A stretch of 64,000 nucleotides of DNA. It comes from Ctena decussata. Taxonomy: Eukaryota > Mollusca > Bivalvia > Lucinida > Lucinidae. The notes under the pieces are model-generated. The model was not told the DNA's origin and made no database searches. It worked only from the letters and a program-made list of their open reading frames with translations. Positions 63,101-64,000 of the stretch are shown one piece after another (position 1 is the first letter of the stretch; the number at the start of each line of letters is the position of its first letter). The translations under genes and the position numbers were made by a program. The stretch spans positions 6,076,001-6,140,000 of the forward strand of contig OZ022511.1 in the NCBI GenBank assembly GCA_963989385.1, given 5' to 3'.

Positions 63101-63986
63101 ACTTTAATCAAAACATCCAATTCAAAAGCCGACGCGGACGTGGACGACCGTGATAACAATAGCTCATCCTGAACTTTCCTTCAGGCGAGCTAAAAAGGGG
63201 TCTGCTTGTCCAAGAATTTGCCCACGAACAAAATCTTTTCTTTAGAAATGACTGGTACTGAGATGGGAGGCCAAAACAAAACTAGCTTCCTCTGAAAGTG
63301 TATTCATTCACCCTTTAATATGATTTCTTATGATCCTTACAGTATCTGTGTGGGAACAGCACTGATCATAATACTTATTTTCACTGGAATCTGATTTCAT
63401 ACACAAGTCTACAACATGTCAGGAATGAGTGTAGTTTTTAAAAAGACTTTAATAATGTCATGACAGTAAGATACTGAATTTATCATTCTCAGGTTCTAAC
63501 ACATATGAGCCACGACACGACAAACCCAACAATGTGGTTGTGCGCCCAGCGCAGACTCAGATCAGCCTGGGCATCCGCCCAGTCTGATCAGAGTCTTCCC
63601 TGTCCGCTTGGAGCTAGCTTGGACCCTTAGCTACCCTTTGAACACTAAACAAAGAGTCTGATCAAAAAGGGCGGATGCCCAGACTGATCTGAGCCTTCAC
63701 TGGGTGCACAACCACATTGTTGGTTTTCTCGTGTCGCGGTTCAAATGTCATTAGGGTGTGGCAATAATCACATTTTCAGAACTTATGCCATGTTTAAAAC
63801 TTTAAGACATTTCTTACCTGTAAGCCTGCTTTCTTATTGAGATTGGTCAAGACTGCAGTCATGTGATCTGTCAATTCACCAATGGCAGATGAGCAATCAG
63901 CAATCTCGGTTCCCTGCTCCTTCAACAATCTTGAGGCATGCTCTCTGGTACCTGATAACTCCTCCTGAGTGTACTTTAATGTTTCC
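56662..63986 (-). CDS. Coiled-coil protein of unknown family, C-terminal 467 residues (4 exons, 5' incomplete)
   Basis: Reading down the minus strand, 63986-63818, 61643-61063, 59745-59565 and 57135-56662 join with matching phases into 467 residues plus TAA. Order: a helix (EELSGTREHASRLLKEQ, ending NKKAGLQ), a Ser/Pro/Asn-rich disordered segment (about 57-200), then nearly continuous heptad-rich coiled coil (MRRENDDLSSRLSQCEFTEG to RRIQKLEENWKKADAEV), ending TLVTNETLMEKNEEIRKIV and a basic tail finishing KTSKW. Such proteins usually dimerise and serve spindle, centrosome or cytoskeletal scaffolding. An astrin (SPAG5)-like identity is only a guess. No signal peptide or membrane segment is seen. 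Convergent with EP400. Confidence 0.85.
57161..57397. mobile_element. Family C palindromic MITE next to a splice acceptor
   Basis: Intact copy TTGAGTCGCGACATGACAAA to TCTCGTGTCGCGGCTCA. On the minus strand it ends about 22 bases before the acceptor AG of the terminal coiled-coil exon. Confidence 0.78.
57555..57670. repeat. GGAT-type microsatellite
   Basis: Imperfect GGATGGATGGACAGACAGAT and GGGTGGGTGGATGGATGGAT stretches in the intron of the minus-strand gene. Confidence 0.7.
57762..59466 (-). mobile_element. HINE-like element, family K (ATGCCCCCAAC), inverted
   Basis: Minus-strand head hairpin TATGCCCCCAACTTTGAAAA with AGTTGGTGGGGCATA at 59430-59465, then GTCCGTCCGTGCGTG, then three 446-bp units (GGCCATAACTCC, GATATCTTGCTAACAAGATA), tail GGTTGGGGGCATA, hairpin GTGTTTCACAAACAC and terminus AATTTCTAGTT. 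The 81-aa frames at 58530 and 58976 are repeat-derived. Lies in an intron. Confidence 0.75.
59565..59745 (-). CDS. Coiled-coil gene exon
   Basis: Minus-strand acceptor TGTTTCAG before 59745, donor AAG|GTATTG after 59565 (moderate). One base completes Asn with the previous exon, then 60 codons in phase 0: DDLSSRLSQCEFTEGRLHTE through KLEEMGDRLGQYIEHEAEVK. Clear heptads. A diverged partial copy of its 5' end lies just upstream at 59835-59878. Confidence 0.88.
59835..59878 (-). pseudogene. Duplicated exon fragment of the coiled-coil gene
   Basis: Minus-strand sequence CCATTCTAG then TGATGACCTGAG repeats the start of the exon at 59745, with acceptor. It would read DDLSSCLSLCEF before diverging and meeting CAG|GTTTCT. 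Flanking intron sequence is also duplicated, so this is a diverged tandem duplication of about 125 bp. Confidence 0.6.
60036..60268. mobile_element. Family B foldback MITE
   Basis: GGGCCCAGTTGTTCAAAACT and TTTGAACAACTGGGCCC ends. The centre is diverged, with TTTTTGCCAAAAAAATGAG. Confidence 0.75.
60327..60535. mobile_element. Family A palindromic MITE
   Basis: GTGCTCCAGGTAAGAGGGGG to TTATCTGAAGCTCTG, centre AACGTCTCACTGAGACGGTT. Its left half contains a C15 tract at about 60402-60417. Confidence 0.72.
61063..61643 (-). CDS. Coiled-coil gene exon (Ser/Pro/Asn-rich segment plus helix start)
   Basis: Minus-strand acceptor CCTTTTCAG before 61643, donor GAAAA|GTAAGT after 61063. 581 nt, phase 0 in, two bases out. 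It opens KTPMKKIVEEKTVPPNPNVA, is mostly polar and disordered through the middle, then becomes helical: QMAKVSEMFMEINRVVGLIE, ASRSALQDMRRE. Confidence 0.9.
61775..61965. repeat. Family N repeat in the coiled-coil gene intron
   Basis: GGGAGACAAGTTTTGTGACT, AATATGCTCTGAAGGGAGCA and AATTCTTTTCTTTAAGCATT match the family. Confidence 0.5.
62069..63196 (-). mobile_element. HINE-like element, family D-related copy 6, inverted
   Basis: Minus-strand head AGCTCGCCTGAAGGAAAG, hairpin to TCAGGATGAGCT (63161-63192), GTCCACGTCCGCGTCGGC, then about four units of 165-175 bp with AGTGACCTTGATGTCAAGGT, tail CGAGCTATGCTGTCAGGCGA, hairpin CTGTCAGGCGACAG and terminus CTCTTGTT. Includes a G-rich tract at 62281-62322. 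Intronic. Confidence 0.7.
63505..63747. mobile_element. Family C palindromic MITE
   Basis: ATGAGCCACGACACGACAAA to TTTCTCGTGTCGCGGTTCA. Arms CAGATCAGCCTGGGCATCCG and CGGATGCCCAGACTGATCTG. About 70 bases below the donor of the minus-strand exon at 63818. Confidence 0.75.
63818..63986 (-). CDS. Coiled-coil gene exon (first in window)
   Basis: On the minus strand the acceptor TTTATTTAG precedes 63986 and the donor CAG|GTAAGAAA follows 63818. 169 nt: one base completing an upstream codon, then 56 codons. It encodes ETLKYTQEELSGTREHASRL, EIADCSSAIGELTDHMTAVL and NKKAGLQ, predicted helical. A palindromic repeat lies about 70 bases past the donor. Confidence 0.85.
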
Positions 63987-64000
63987 CTAAATAAAGTAAA

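Overview
This is a eukaryotic nuclear window. It is AT-rich, with exons separated by long, repeat-filled introns. The best guess for the organism is a bivalve mollusc, from its dense cover of foldback elements, tandem-repeat mobile elements carrying GTCCGTCC microsatellites, and a tRNA-derived SINE with an ATCA-type tail. The species cannot be named from the sequence alone. No bacterial, viral or toxin genes were seen.

Left and centre (1-38.3 kb, + strand): the 3' half of an EP400/Domino-type gene, the Snf2-family ATPase of the TIP60/NuA4 and SWR1-like chromatin remodellers. The ATPase itself lies upstream of the window. Sixteen coding exons can be placed with consistent splice phases. Together they encode 1148 residues of a C-terminus: a conserved post-ATPase helix, a PPTPP-containing linker, a SANT/Myb domain, and a very long Q/T/P/V-rich tail ending at 38301. 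The second exon can instead be read through a weak donor at 1815/1816. It then runs open for another 2.6 kb to a stop at 4428, giving a different 915-residue C-terminus that is basic, then Q/S/T/P-rich, and lacks SANT. This layout parallels the DOM-A/DOM-B isoforms of Drosophila domino and is the main biological finding.

Middle (38.3-56.6 kb): the EP400 3' flank and intergenic DNA, almost wholly layered transposons. The clearest case is a four-level nest at 45.85-51.32 kb.

Right (56.66-63.99 kb, - strand): the 3' end of a second gene, tail-to-tail with EP400. Four phase-consistent exons encode the last 467 residues of a coiled-coil protein of uncertain family. Its 5' part is beyond the window.

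Repeats: several families share one plan: a 5' hairpin, a GTCCGTCC microsatellite, tandem 145-455 bp units (many with TGACCTTGACCT / AAGGTCAAGGTCA), a tail complementary to the head, then a short hairpin and a fixed terminus such as CTTGTT. This resembles Helentron-associated (HINE, pearl/DINE-1-like) elements. There are also many short palindromic MITEs, two TTAA-flanked piggyBac-like families, and a SINE with a clean 10-bp target duplication. Interrupted repeats provide several empty-site proofs of insertion.
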